A stretch of DNA of 64,000 nucleotides from Flavobacterium filum DSM 17961 (GCF_000425465.1 NZ_AUDM01000005.1:62001-126000); one strand, 5' to 3'. Shown: positions 27,899-36,232, numbered from the stretch's first letter. Program-made: numbers and translations. The notes: generated from the sequence alone by a model not told the origin.

Positions 27899-29145
27899 TT
27901 GACAAAACCATAGTTCAGTTAATAAAATATAAAATGGCACCTGAGTTTGCAGTATTATATAGAAGCGGTCAGAAACAATTAGACAGTTTTCATGGTACAA
28001 CTACCAGTTATGTTTTGTCTAATCCTTGTTTATGTGAATTTCCAAATGATGGTGTGGAATTAGATGTTATACCGGGTGATTATACTGAAACTCCTGGTGG
28101 AGGTACAGTAAGTAGTGATTCAGGTTTTGGTAATGATCCAGGTGGAAGTTCTGGAGGAGGTTCTGGTCATATTTTAGAAGATGGAGAACCTTGTGGCGTG
28201 GTTGTTTTTTCTGTACCAGGATATATGACAACTCCATCAGGAACACATTTAAAGAATTTTGTTTTTACATTGAATACTTGTACAGGTGAATTTGATTGGA
28301 GTACTGCAAGTAATAGAAAAATAAATAAGGATTTAAACCAAACCGAAACTTACAATGAAAATGGTTGTTGTTCATTTGGTGCAATTGGGATAATGGATGA
28401 TAATGAAAGTCAAAATAATCCATGTAAAAAACTAAAGAAAAGATTAAATGATACTTCATTTACTGATAAAGTTAATGAGTTAAATAATGCTTCCAATATA
28501 TTACCTCCAAATACAAGAAATGAAATAGGAGTTTTAATGAAAGATGTTAATCCTACTAATACTAATTATAACACTCAATTCACTCAATTTAGTTCACCGC
28601 CAAACACTTTACAAATCACATTTAATTTAGAACCAAACTCAAAGTTTAATGGTTTTATGCATAACCATTTTTTTAATTTTGGTTTGAATTGGATGATTGG
28701 GGGAATTCCAGTAACTCAGCCCCAACCAATACAAAATTCAATTAATATGTTTTCTGATGCAGATATATTTACATTATGGACAATGTTAAAAAATAACCAT
28801 GTTCAAGAGTATGACAGCTTCTTGTTTATTATGGTTTATCAAGGAAAGATGTTTCAATTACAAATTACAAATAAAAACAGCTTTATTGATTTTGGAAATA
28901 TATTATTTATAAATCAACAGTCTGGTGAATATGAATTAGGTGAAACATTAGCACATGAATACAAACAAGATATGTCAAATATAACTTTTGCAAATTCTCA
29001 AAATTTAAATAGAGATAATTTTGCAAAAATGTTAAAAAAACACAATGTAGCATTAGAATTATACGAGTCTAATGTTTTAAATCCAAAATGGAGAAAAGTT
29101 CAAGTAAATAATAACAATACAATTCAATTGGTGGATTGTAATTAA
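27514..29145 (+). CDS. Variable lipoprotein of cassette 2, paralog of cassette 1
   Basis: This 543-residue paralog of the 25102 protein has the same lipobox (Cys23) and first 128 residues. Similarity drops after VMVDK but stays detectable through NPCLCEFPN, followed by a Gly/Ser-rich linker. The NQTETYNENGCCSFGAIGIM island is kept. The C-terminal domain differs but has H383-N-H385 and, after about 28 residues, S414-D-A-D417. The HxH...MFSxxD pattern is therefore conserved with a longer insert. Pro after the second His is replaced by Phe. Its partner gene begins 10 bp after the stop. Confidence 0.85.
   Translation: MKHKLKTGGIFALALFLVYLYGCQKEELEIEQSISTKGIPFKVEVPQVESYFVAESSKGKVIDKLFKALGYATRTGGNVTESYETGIGTILTDEILAVQDVFGTKYTFKLDHPEKDFYTFFNLVMVDKVDKTIVQLIKYKMAPEFAVLYRSGQKQLDSFHGTTTSYVLSNPCLCEFPNDGVELDVIPGDYTETPGGGTVSSDSGFGNDPGGSSGGGSGHILEDGEPCGVVVFSVPGYMTTPSGTHLKNFVFTLNTCTGEFDWSTASNRKINKDLNQTETYNENGCCSFGAIGIMDDNESQNNPCKKLKKRLNDTSFTDKVNELNNASNILPPNTRNEIGVLMKDVNPTNTNYNTQFTQFSSPPNTLQITFNLEPNSKFNGFMHNHFFNFGLNWMIGGIPVTQPQPIQNSINMFSDADIFTLWTMLKNNHVQEYDSFLFIMVYQGKMFQLQITNKNSFIDFGNILFINQQSGEYELGETLAHEYKQDMSNITFANSQNLNRDNFAKMLKKHNVALELYESNVLNPKWRKVQVNNNNTIQLVDCN
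28336..28404 (+). repeat. Conserved 69-bp island inside lipoprotein 2
   Basis: Counterpart of 25933-26001 (two differences), flanked on both sides by diverged sequence. Confidence 0.9.
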
Positions 29146-29155
29146 AATTTAAAAC

Positions 29156-29791
29156 ATGAAAAAAGTTATAATTTTATGCTTCCTTGTAAACTTTTGTAAT
29201 GCACAATTTACAATCGTACCATTAGAACAATATGGAAGTGAAAGAAAAGATAAATATTTTAAAGATGTCAACAATATTTTAGAGGATTATGCCGGTATAT
29301 GGAGATGGCATGATGGTAACGGTAGAGAATTATTCATTTATTTATACAAACAAGAAGGTGTAAATCAAAAAACCTTAGGAGGAGATGCTTATAAAAGAGA
29401 CGTTATTGTTGGATATTATATTTACAAAGAAAATAACATTGAGTTACTTAATACAAGAATAAAACTAATTGAAAATTTTAATTCAATTAGTTTTAGTGTT
29501 GCAGTTGGAGGTATAGGCATGACACCAACAAAACCAATTAGTCAACATGAGCCAACATCTATGTTTTTTAGAGATTTTTCTAGAATAGTATGTTTTCATG
29601 ACCAATTAAAACCTGCAATGGGTACTGCTTGTGAGTTTGTTTCCGTTAGTAATAATTTAGCTGCTGTGGCATTGTGTACAAATGGATTAATAATGAATAC
29701 ATGTGGCGTTCAGGAAGTTGTTCCAAATTTTCCTAGGAATATAGGTTTGGGTATAGAAAGAATTTCAACTGTAGCACCACCATTAGATTAA
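29156..29791 (+). CDS. Small secreted partner protein of cassette 2 (DUF6705-like)
   Basis: This 211-residue protein has a signal peptide ending near FCNAQ. It shares scattered positions with the 26694 protein (NNILEDYAGIWRWHDGNGRELFIYL, RDVIVGYYIYKENN...NT). The C-terminal half is cysteine-containing and different. The stop at 29789 lies just before the 53-bp constant 3' block, so the final codons of the cassette 1 partner survive here as untranslated DNA. Likely cotranscribed with the lipoprotein 10 bp upstream. Function unknown. Confidence 0.78.
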   Translation: MKKVIILCFLVNFCNAQFTIVPLEQYGSERKDKYFKDVNNILEDYAGIWRWHDGNGRELFIYLYKQEGVNQKTLGGDAYKRDVIVGYYIYKENNIELLNTRIKLIENFNSISFSVAVGGIGMTPTKPISQHEPTSMFFRDFSRIVCFHDQLKPAMGTACEFVSVSNNLAAVALCTNGLIMNTCGVQEVVPNFPRNIGLGIERISTVAPPLD

Positions 29792-29792
29792 A

Positions 29793-29845
29793 ATATTTTA
29801 CTCAAACAATAATCCAAAACTGCCTTTCGGGGCAGTTTTTTTGTT
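29793..29845 (+). terminator. 53-bp constant 3' block with terminator, cassette 2
   Basis: Identical to 27274-27326. The terminator occupies 29816-29845. The first part corresponds to coding sequence in cassette 1 but lies after the stop codon here. Confidence 0.9.
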
Positions 29846-29888
29846 CCGCCTCCCGCCAATCTAATCTTTTTTATATTTTTGCACCATT

Positions 29889-31430
29889 ATGGCAAAACAA
29901 GAAGATAATTTTAAGAATGTAATTTCACACGCAAAGGAGTACGGATTTATTTTTCCGTCGAGTGAAATTTATGACGGTTTGAGTGCCGTTTATGATTATG
30001 CCCAAAACGGTGCAGAATTAAAGAAAAACATTAGAGAATATTGGTGGAAATCAATGGTACAAATGCATGAAAACATCGTGGGAATTGATGCTGCGATTTT
30101 TATGCACCCCACCACTTGGAAAGCTTCCGGTCACGTGGATGCGTTTAACGACCCGTTGATTGACAACAAAGATTCGAAAAAAAGATACCGTGCCGACGTT
30201 TTAATTGAGGATTATGCCGAAAAATTAAATCAAAAAGCACAAAAAGAAATCGACAAAGCCAGAGAACGTTTTGGCGATGCGTTTGACGAAGGACAATTTG
30301 TGACTACTAATGCTCGTGTAATGGAATACAAAGCCAAACAACGCGAGATTTTGGAAAGAATGGCTCGTTCGTTAGGCAATGAAGATTTGGCCGATGTAAA
30401 GGCGTTAATTGAAGAATTAGAAATCGCTTGTCCCGAATCCGGTTCTCGCAATTGGACGGAAGTGCGTCAGTTTAACTTGATGTTCGGCACCAAATTAGGA
30501 GCTTCTGCTGATTCTGCGATGGATTTGTACTTGCGTCCGGAAACGGCACAAGGAATTTTCGTGAATTTCTTAAACGTACAAAAATCAGGTCGTATGAAGA
30601 TTCCGTTCGGAATTGCTCAAACCGGAAAAGCCTTCAGAAACGAGATTGTAGCTCGTCAGTTCATCTTCCGTATGCGTGAATTTGAACAAATGGAAATGCA
30701 ATTTTTCGTAAAACCGGGTGAAGAAATGAAATGGTACGAATACTGGAAAGAAACCCGTTTAAAATGGCATTTATCACTGGGTTTAGGCAAAGAAAATTAC
30801 CGTTTTCACGACCACGAAAAATTAGCTCATTATGCCAATGCAGCAGCGGATATTGAATTTAATTTCCCATTTGGTTTCAAAGAATTAGAAGGAATTCACT
30901 CGCGTACTGATTTCGATTTGAAAGCTCACGAACAATATTCCGGTAAAAAATTGCAATACTTTGATACAGAGGAAAATAGAAATTATGTACCGTATGTAGT
31001 AGAAACTTCGGTTGGTTTAGATCGTATGTTTTTGGCTGTTTTCTCCAATTCGTTAGTGGAAGAAACCTTAGAAGACGGTTCAACTCGCACCGTTTTGCGT
31101 TTGCCATCTGTTTTGGCACCCACTAAAGCGGCTATTTTACCTTTGGTAAAGAAAGATGGTTTACCGGAAATTTCAAGAAAAATAGTAGAAGAATTAAAAT
31201 GGGATTTCAACGTAGCGTATGACGAAAAAGATGCGGTAGGGCGACGTTACAGAAGACAAGATGCGTTAGGAACTCCTTTTTGCATCACGGTAGATCATCA
31301 AACTGCAGAAGATGAAACCGTAACCATTCGTCACAGAGATTCAATGCAACAAGATCGCGTAAAGATTTCGGAACTAAGAGACATTATTGCTAATGATGTT
31401 TCGATGCGAAATTGGTTAATGAAAATGTAA
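29889..31430 (+). CDS. glyS: Glycyl-tRNA synthetase (class II, single-chain type)
   Basis: This 513-residue protein charges tRNA-Gly. It shows class II features: the motif 2 region AFRNEIVARQFIFRMREFEQMEMQ, motif 3 VVETSVGLDRMFLAV, and the C-terminal anticodon-binding domain (LAPTKAAILPLVKKDGLPE). DLYLRPETAQGIFVNF is characteristic of the alpha2 glycine enzyme. A TATTTTTG -7 element at 29874-29881 lies close to the start codon, but no -33 TTG is at the right distance. A terminator follows at 31456. Confidence 0.96.
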   Translation: MAKQEDNFKNVISHAKEYGFIFPSSEIYDGLSAVYDYAQNGAELKKNIREYWWKSMVQMHENIVGIDAAIFMHPTTWKASGHVDAFNDPLIDNKDSKKRYRADVLIEDYAEKLNQKAQKEIDKARERFGDAFDEGQFVTTNARVMEYKAKQREILERMARSLGNEDLADVKALIEELEIACPESGSRNWTEVRQFNLMFGTKLGASADSAMDLYLRPETAQGIFVNFLNVQKSGRMKIPFGIAQTGKAFRNEIVARQFIFRMREFEQMEMQFFVKPGEEMKWYEYWKETRLKWHLSLGLGKENYRFHDHEKLAHYANAAADIEFNFPFGFKELEGIHSRTDFDLKAHEQYSGKKLQYFDTEENRNYVPYVVETSVGLDRMFLAVFSNSLVEETLEDGSTRTVLRLPSVLAPTKAAILPLVKKDGLPEISRKIVEELKWDFNVAYDEKDAVGRRYRRQDALGTPFCITVDHQTAEDETVTIRHRDSMQQDRVKISELRDIIANDVSMRNWLMKM

Positions 31431-31455
31431 ACGGAATACATTTACAAGTATAAAT

Positions 31456-31490
31456 AGCCCAAGTACCATTAAAATTGTACTTGGGCTTTG
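31456..31490 (+). terminator. Terminator after glyS
   Basis: An 11-bp perfect stem (AGCCCAAGTAC with its complement) and a 10-nt loop, followed by a weak T-rich tract. Confidence 0.75.
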
Positions 31491-31735
31491 TTATTAAACG
31501 AGATTTTTTACACCTTATCGAAAGGTTTGTCAGTTGTTTTTTTTCGAATATTTTTTAACTTATGTTTGTTAATAATTATAAAAAACGGAATCATTTTCCT
31601 TTGTTTATTATAATTAACATTGCAGTGTACTAAAACCGCCCTGTTTTATACATTTTAACCTACAAATCATATTTTTTTAACGATTCAAGTACAGGATTTT
31701 TTTCCTTAACGTAATTGGTTTGGTTTTGTAGTGTT
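31491..31735. other. Intergenic A+T-rich region upstream of the LytTR gene
   Basis: The glyS-LytTR gap is 305 bp in all. Beyond the terminator I see only A+T-rich sequence with several T runs. There is no RNA gene or ACCGTA box, and no promoter with good spacing. Confidence 0.6.
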
Positions 31736-32833
31736 ATGATGTACACCTACCTCATTTTAGATGACGACAGCAAAAGCGTGTTGAAGATTCAGTCGATTAT
31801 GGCTGAATTTTCCAATTTTCAGCTTTTGGCAACGGCATCAACGTATGAGGATGGGTTAAATGCCGTCTTAACGTACCAACCTGATTTTATCTTCCTGGAA
31901 ATTAATCCGTTATCAACTTCATCTCAACTTTCTTTGTCATTGATCAATGAGTTACATCGTTATTTAAAAAAAGTACCTCAAATTATTGCAATTTCACACG
32001 ATTCAACCAAAGCTGTTGAAGCGGTGAAATATGATGTGTTAGATTTTTTGGTAAAACCTTTTTCCGCTAATGACATTCGGAAATTATTGTTTCGTTTTCA
32101 AAAAAACCACGAAGTGCCGGTTATTCGCTTGAATCCGGAACTAAGAAAAGTGGCACCGGTTCAAGAAGCAGAAGCAAAAACAGAACAAACAGTAGTTACA
32201 GAAGAAATAGTAAATCCTCCGATTATTCAGCCAATTGCTCATCATGATGGATTTAAGGAATTGATTGAACTGTTGAAAATGGAACTAACTTCCTTGAAAG
32301 AAGCCATTTTGGAAAAACAAACGATAGAAACACCAATTATAGATACCGCTGAAATAACGAACCAATTAGTGGCTGTTATTTCAGATAGACTACCACAAAC
32401 GACTACTTTTTCTGTTGAACCTATTATTGAGGAATTGAAAAAGGTAAATAGTCATTCTATAACAGAGCCGAAAGAAGGTGTACACCGCAATTTAATTTGT
32501 ATAAAATCCTACGGTGATTATCGTTTTTTAGAATTGGATGAGATTGCTTACTTAAAAGCGGACAACAATTCGACCGACATTACTTTATATAATGGAGAAT
32601 CGGTTACAGCATTTAAAACCCTAAAATATTTTGAAGAAAACCTGCCTCACAATTTTTTCAGAATACATAATAGTTACATGGTGAACAAAAATTTTGTTTC
32701 AAGAGTCCATACCGGAAATGCGGTTTTTTATATCAAAAATTCCAAAACGCAGGTGCCATTTTCCAAAAGTTATAAAGAAAATGTGGAATTAATCCTTTCT
32801 CAACTCGCCGGAATCGATTTTAAAGACATTTAA
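31736..32833 (+). CDS. LytTR-type transcription regulator with a pseudo-receiver domain
   Basis: From ATG 31736 (MMYTYLILDDD) this is 365 residues. A TTG seven codons earlier is less plausible. Residues 1-125 form a receiver domain with an acidic triplet (D9-D11) and Lys in DFLVKPFS, but the phospho-acceptor position reads FIFLE55IN, Glu instead of Asp. Residues about 140-255 are a Glu/Thr-rich, partly helical linker. Residues about 260-365 are a LytTR DNA-binding domain (FLELDEIAYLKADNNSTDITLYNG, FFRIHNSYMVNKNFV). Known LytTR domains bind direct repeats about 21-22 bp apart, which are present at 36602-36628 and 36936-36962. The next genes are a secreted repeat peptide and a histidine kinase. 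Confidence 0.88.
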   Translation: MMYTYLILDDDSKSVLKIQSIMAEFSNFQLLATASTYEDGLNAVLTYQPDFIFLEINPLSTSSQLSLSLINELHRYLKKVPQIIAISHDSTKAVEAVKYDVLDFLVKPFSANDIRKLLFRFQKNHEVPVIRLNPELRKVAPVQEAEAKTEQTVVTEEIVNPPIIQPIAHHDGFKELIELLKMELTSLKEAILEKQTIETPIIDTAEITNQLVAVISDRLPQTTTFSVEPIIEELKKVNSHSITEPKEGVHRNLICIKSYGDYRFLELDEIAYLKADNNSTDITLYNGESVTAFKTLKYFEENLPHNFFRIHNSYMVNKNFVSRVHTGNAVFYIKNSKTQVPFSKSYKENVELILSQLAGIDFKDI

Positions 32834-32871
32834 AAGCGATTCATCCACCTTTATAATTTATTAATCCACAC

Positions 32872-32940
32872 TCAAACGAATACATTCTACTTCAAACCCC
32901 TTGATTTCATTGGTGGTAAGGGAGCATCATACTACTTTTA
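32872..32940 (+). promoter_or_regulatory. Possible promoter/operator of the repeat-peptide gene
   Basis: CATTCT (32883), AAACC (32894) and CTTTTACATC with -7-like TACTTTTA (32933-32940) occur in the same order as in the operators of the RNA units at 36571 and 36905. The CATTCT-AAACC distance is the same (11 bp), but the distance to the -7 element is 8 bp longer. TCAAAC is repeated 20 bp apart (32872, 32892). No exact ACCGTA box is present. The match is weak. Confidence 0.35.
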
Positions 32941-33064
32941 CATCGTGAATGAAAGGTGTCCACGTTCGGTTCATTTCATTTTACATCCGAGTCAAACATA
33001 TAGTATATTAAATGAGCGACTCAACCAAATTCAACTTAAAATAACTTACAAAAATAAAAATACC

Positions 33065-33256
33065 ATGAAAACAATTTTCGCATTATTAGGATTATTTATG
33101 TTTACTTCAGTTTCTTCTACAGATTTTACTGCACCAGTTGAAAATGGTGATGGTGGATCATTAGGAGGAGGAAGAAAAGTTTTGGTTATCCAAGTTTCTG
33201 AAAACGGAGATGGTGGATCATTAGGAGGAGGAAGAAAAGTATTGGTTATTCAATAA
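33065..33256 (+). CDS. Secreted 63-residue peptide with a duplicated 18-residue unit
   Basis: The start is set at ATG 33065, where a signal peptide begins (MKTIFALLGLFMFTSVSS). The frame is open 40 codons further upstream but that part looks non-coding. The mature part has two exact copies of an 18-residue unit, beginning ENGDGGSLGGG and ending RKVLVIQ, with V-S between them. The second copy is followed directly by the stop. The DNA copies (33140-33193, 33200-33253) differ at four positions, all synonymous, which implies selection on the peptide. There are no cysteines. It could be a precursor of short signalling or antimicrobial peptides, cut at the Gly-Gly or Arg-Lys positions. That is inference. 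It lies between the LytTR gene and the kinase gene. Confidence 0.7.
   Translation: MKTIFALLGLFMFTSVSSTDFTAPVENGDGGSLGGGRKVLVIQVSENGDGGSLGGGRKVLVIQ
33140..33253 (+). repeat. Tandem 54-bp coding repeat (period 60 bp) in the peptide gene
   Basis: Two 54-bp units are separated by 6 bp and differ at four wobble positions. Both encode the same 18 residues. Confidence 0.9.
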
Positions 33257-33330
33257 TTCTTATAGACAAAGTTTAAAACTTTATTATATTTTAAATCTTT
33301 TTAATACTTTTGATGTAAATATCAGAAGTA

Positions 33331-35364
33331 TTGAAAAGATTTTTTTTGTTTTTATTTTGTTTAGTGTTGTTGTCATGTGAAAATCATTCTTTTATTAAAG
33401 AAAAGAATAAGAGTTTACAAGACAGCATAAGTTTGTTTATTGAAAAAGCGAACAACTATGAATTACCAGAAGCTAAAGCATTAGAGCATTTAGTTAAAGC
33501 AGAAAGTCTTGTTAATGTTTTACCGAAAGACTCATTGTATTTTAAGAACAAAGTTTATGTTGGTTTTATTTACTATAATTTAGGAAATAAAGAAAAATAT
33601 AAAACCATATCTTTTGAATTAATTAATGATGCCATTGAAGCTAAAGATTCTTTTTATTTAGCAAGAGCTTACAGTTATATAGGGGATTACTACACTGATA
33701 AAGTTGTATTGGATAGTGCTGTTATTTATTATCAAAATGCTGAAAAAGTTTATTTTGGTATAAAAGATAATATTGGTATTGGTAGGATGCATGTAAAAAT
33801 GGCAACCGCTAAATTTCGTGCCAGAGATTACCTTGGTAGTGAAAAGTCTGCCGTAATGGCTTTAACCTATATCCGTCTAGCTAATAATAAATTATTGGAA
33901 TATGAGGCAAACAGTACTTTAGGACTAGCTTGTGTTGAAACGAAAGACTATGAAAAAGCAGATGAATATTTTCAAAAAGCATACAAGATAGCAAGAGAGG
34001 AAAATTTAGAAAATCTTGGACAATATCAATCAAAAGCTATTTCTTTAAATAATTTAGGATTTTTAAATTTAAAATCCGGTAAATACAAAGAGGCATTAAA
34101 CTATTTTAATCAAGCTAATCAAGATTCGAATTTGAAAATTGAATTTCCGGAACTTTATGCTACCATTTTAGACAACAAAGCAAAAGCAAAATTAAAACTT
34201 GGTGATTTTTCTGGTTTACCTGGAGATTTTTTAGAACCTTTAAAAATCAGAAAAAATTTCAATCTTACTCCTGAAATTGTAAATAGTAAAATCAATTTAT
34301 CCGAATATTATCAAGCCAAAGGCATTCCAGATAGTGCTAAATATTATGCTCAAGCAGCATATGATTTAGCCAGAAAAACGAATATTTTAAATCTTCGATT
34401 AACTTCAGTTCAACAATTGAGCAAAGTAGATCCTGATAATGAGAGTTCACTTTCAAAAGAGCAGATTAATTTGACGGATAGTTTATTACAAGCGGAACGA
34501 CAAGTTTCAGAAAAATTTGCTCGTATCGCATACGAAACCGACGAATTCAAACGCCAAAAAGAGCGGTTGTCGGCACAAAATCAAAACATTATTGTATTTT
34601 CTTTGTTAGGTTTTTTGTTGATTATTTTATTGTATGTTGTAAAGGATCAGCGAAGCCGCAATTACCAATTTAAATTAAAAGAGTCTCAGCAGCGGGCCAA
34701 TGAAGAAATTTTTGCCTTGATGCTTTCCCAACAAAAAATGATGGATGAAAGTGTGCAAAAAGAAAAGCAACGCATAGGTCAAGAATTGCATGATGGTGTA
34801 TTAGGGCGTTTGTTTGGAGCTCGATTAAACCTGGATAGTGCCAACAGACGTGATGACGAGAAAGGCATCGAAATTAGAAACCACTATATTAATGAGTTGA
34901 AATACATTGAACAGGATATTCGTGAAATTTCGCATGAATTGAACCGCGAACGTTTTGCGTTGATTAACAATTTCGTGGCGATTATTACCAATTTATTTGA
35001 AGAACAAAAACTGCTAAAAGACACCGTTTATTTTTCTTATACCATTGACAGTGTCATCAATTGGGATAGCGTTCCCAACAATATCAAAATTAACGTGTAC
35101 CGTATTATTCAGGAAGCATTGCAAAATATAAATAAATATGCGGAGGCCAAAAACGTATCGGTAGCGATTGTAAAAGATGCAGAAAACATTCATGTTTCCG
35201 TTATTGATGATGGAGTTGGGTTTGATACTTCAAGAAAAAGCAAAGGCATCGGCCTTCAAAACATAGAATCTCGTGTAAAAACCTGTAAAGGAAAACTTGA
35301 AATCAAATCTAAAAAAGGCAAAGGAACGAGTATTAGTATTGATTTGCCTATACATGGTAGTTAA
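33331..35364 (+). CDS. TPR-containing sensor histidine kinase lipoprotein
   Basis: The reading starts at TTG 33331, because the residues that follow form a textbook lipoprotein signal (KRFFLFLFCLVLLSC) and no ATG alternative keeps it. It is 677 residues. Residues about 40-400 hold tetratricopeptide repeats (for example AIYYQNAEKVYF, ADEYFQKAYKIA, ALNYFNQANQD). A single membrane helix (NIIVFSLLGFLLIILLYVV) precedes a HisKA_3 dimerisation helix with H487 in GQELHDGVLGRL. A HATPase_c domain follows (IDDGVGFD, KGIGLQNIESRV). The TPR part faces outside the cytoplasm and probably senses a peptide or protein. A TACTTTTG -7-like element lies at 33305-33312. The paired regulator is at 35464. Confidence 0.9.
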   Translation: MKRFFLFLFCLVLLSCENHSFIKEKNKSLQDSISLFIEKANNYELPEAKALEHLVKAESLVNVLPKDSLYFKNKVYVGFIYYNLGNKEKYKTISFELINDAIEAKDSFYLARAYSYIGDYYTDKVVLDSAVIYYQNAEKVYFGIKDNIGIGRMHVKMATAKFRARDYLGSEKSAVMALTYIRLANNKLLEYEANSTLGLACVETKDYEKADEYFQKAYKIAREENLENLGQYQSKAISLNNLGFLNLKSGKYKEALNYFNQANQDSNLKIEFPELYATILDNKAKAKLKLGDFSGLPGDFLEPLKIRKNFNLTPEIVNSKINLSEYYQAKGIPDSAKYYAQAAYDLARKTNILNLRLTSVQQLSKVDPDNESSLSKEQINLTDSLLQAERQVSEKFARIAYETDEFKRQKERLSAQNQNIIVFSLLGFLLIILLYVVKDQRSRNYQFKLKESQQRANEEIFALMLSQQKMMDESVQKEKQRIGQELHDGVLGRLFGARLNLDSANRRDDEKGIEIRNHYINELKYIEQDIREISHELNRERFALINNFVAIITNLFEEQKLLKDTVYFSYTIDSVINWDSVPNNIKINVYRIIQEALQNINKYAEAKNVSVAIVKDAENIHVSVIDDGVGFDTSRKSKGIGLQNIESRVKTCKGKLEIKSKKGKGTSISIDLPIHGS

Positions 35365-35463
35365 AAAAACTGTTAATATATTTTTGAAACATATCTTTTT
35401 GAGGTGGTATAAAAGTGTTTTTCTTTTTTATATTTGACTGAAATTAACTCATTCTTGCAAATC

Positions 35464-36129
35464 ATGTCAAAGAACTACCAGATTATTATTGTTGATGACC
35501 ATCCTTTTATTATTGAAGCCTATAAAAACGCTTTAAAGAGCTACAGCGTAAATAATTTTGATTACACCACTACGCAAGCCAACAATTGTAAAACGGCTTA
35601 TGAAACCATCATGAATGCAACTCAAGCATTTGATATTGCGTTTCTAGACATTAGCATGCCGGCTTATGAGGAAAAAAACATCATGTCGGGAGAAGATTTG
35701 GCCAAACTGCTTCGCAAACACATGCCGGATTGTAAAATCATATTGCTAACCATGCATACAGAGTTGATAAAAATCAATTCTATCATCAAAGAAATTAATC
35801 CGAATGGGTTAATTATCAAAAACGATTTAACTTTTGATGAATTGTTGAATGCATTTGACAGAATATTGAAAAACGACAATTATTACAGCCAAACGGTCGT
35901 AAAATTTGTCAGTCAATCACAATATGAAAACCTTCAAGTAGATGAATTTGATAAACAAATTCTGTTTCATTTGTCAAAAGGAGTAAAAACTAAAGATTTA
36001 CCGGGGTTTGTTCCACTTTCGCTAAGTGCGATAGAAAAACGAAAATTGAATTTAAAGGAAACCCTTAGTGTGAAAGGCGGCAGTGATGTTGAATTGATTA
36101 CAGAAGCCAAAAACAAAGGGCTCATTTAA
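35464..36129 (+). CDS. Response regulator with LuxR-like C-terminus
   Basis: From ATG 35464 (MSKNYQIIIVDDHPF) this is 221 residues. The TTG 10 codons upstream overlaps the -7 element and is rejected. The receiver domain has D11-D12, phospho-acceptor D62 in AFLDISMPA, Thr in ILLTMH and Lys in GLIIKND. A short extra loop (YEEKNIMSGED) follows D62. The C-terminal 60 residues resemble a degenerate LuxR/FixJ helix-turn-helix (FDKQILFHLSKGVKTKDLPGFVPLSLSAIEKRKLNL). It is the natural partner of the HisKA_3 kinase 100 bp upstream. A TATATTTG -7 element sits at 35429-35436. The three RNA-like units start right after it. Confidence 0.88.
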   Translation: MSKNYQIIIVDDHPFIIEAYKNALKSYSVNNFDYTTTQANNCKTAYETIMNATQAFDIAFLDISMPAYEEKNIMSGEDLAKLLRKHMPDCKIILLTMHTELIKINSIIKEINPNGLIIKNDLTFDELLNAFDRILKNDNYYSQTVVKFVSQSQYENLQVDEFDKQILFHLSKGVKTKDLPGFVPLSLSAIEKRKLNLKETLSVKGGSDVELITEAKNKGLI

Positions 36130-36147
36130 ACCCAAAACGACTCAAAA

Positions 36148-36226
36148 CCGTAAACAAATCGGTATAAAACCACACAAAAAAATACGGTTAACCGTAACTA
36201 ATTGTCTGACAATCAATTTACTTTTG
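36148..36226 (+). promoter_or_regulatory. ACCGTA boxes and promoter of RNA-like unit 1
   Basis: CCGTA at 36148-36152 and 36192-36196 and the inverted form TACGGT at 36183-36188 precede a -7 element TACTTTTG (36219-36226). The 22-bp-spaced second box is degenerate here. This copy is the most diverged of the three. Confidence 0.5.
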
Positions 36227-36232
36227 TCATGA

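Noticed and set aside
25102-29791. Diversity-generating retroelement or phase-variable invertase locus for the lipoproteins
   Set aside because: No reverse transcriptase, recombinase or inverted repeats are present. Homologous recombination between direct copies explains the pattern.
32945-33064. 40-codon extension of the repeat peptide
   Set aside because: It lies before the signal peptide and just after a promoter-like element, with no coding character.
33140-33253. CRISPR-like direct repeat
   Set aside because: Only two units with a 6-bp gap, in frame inside a secreted peptide gene. There are no spacers or cas genes anywhere in the window.
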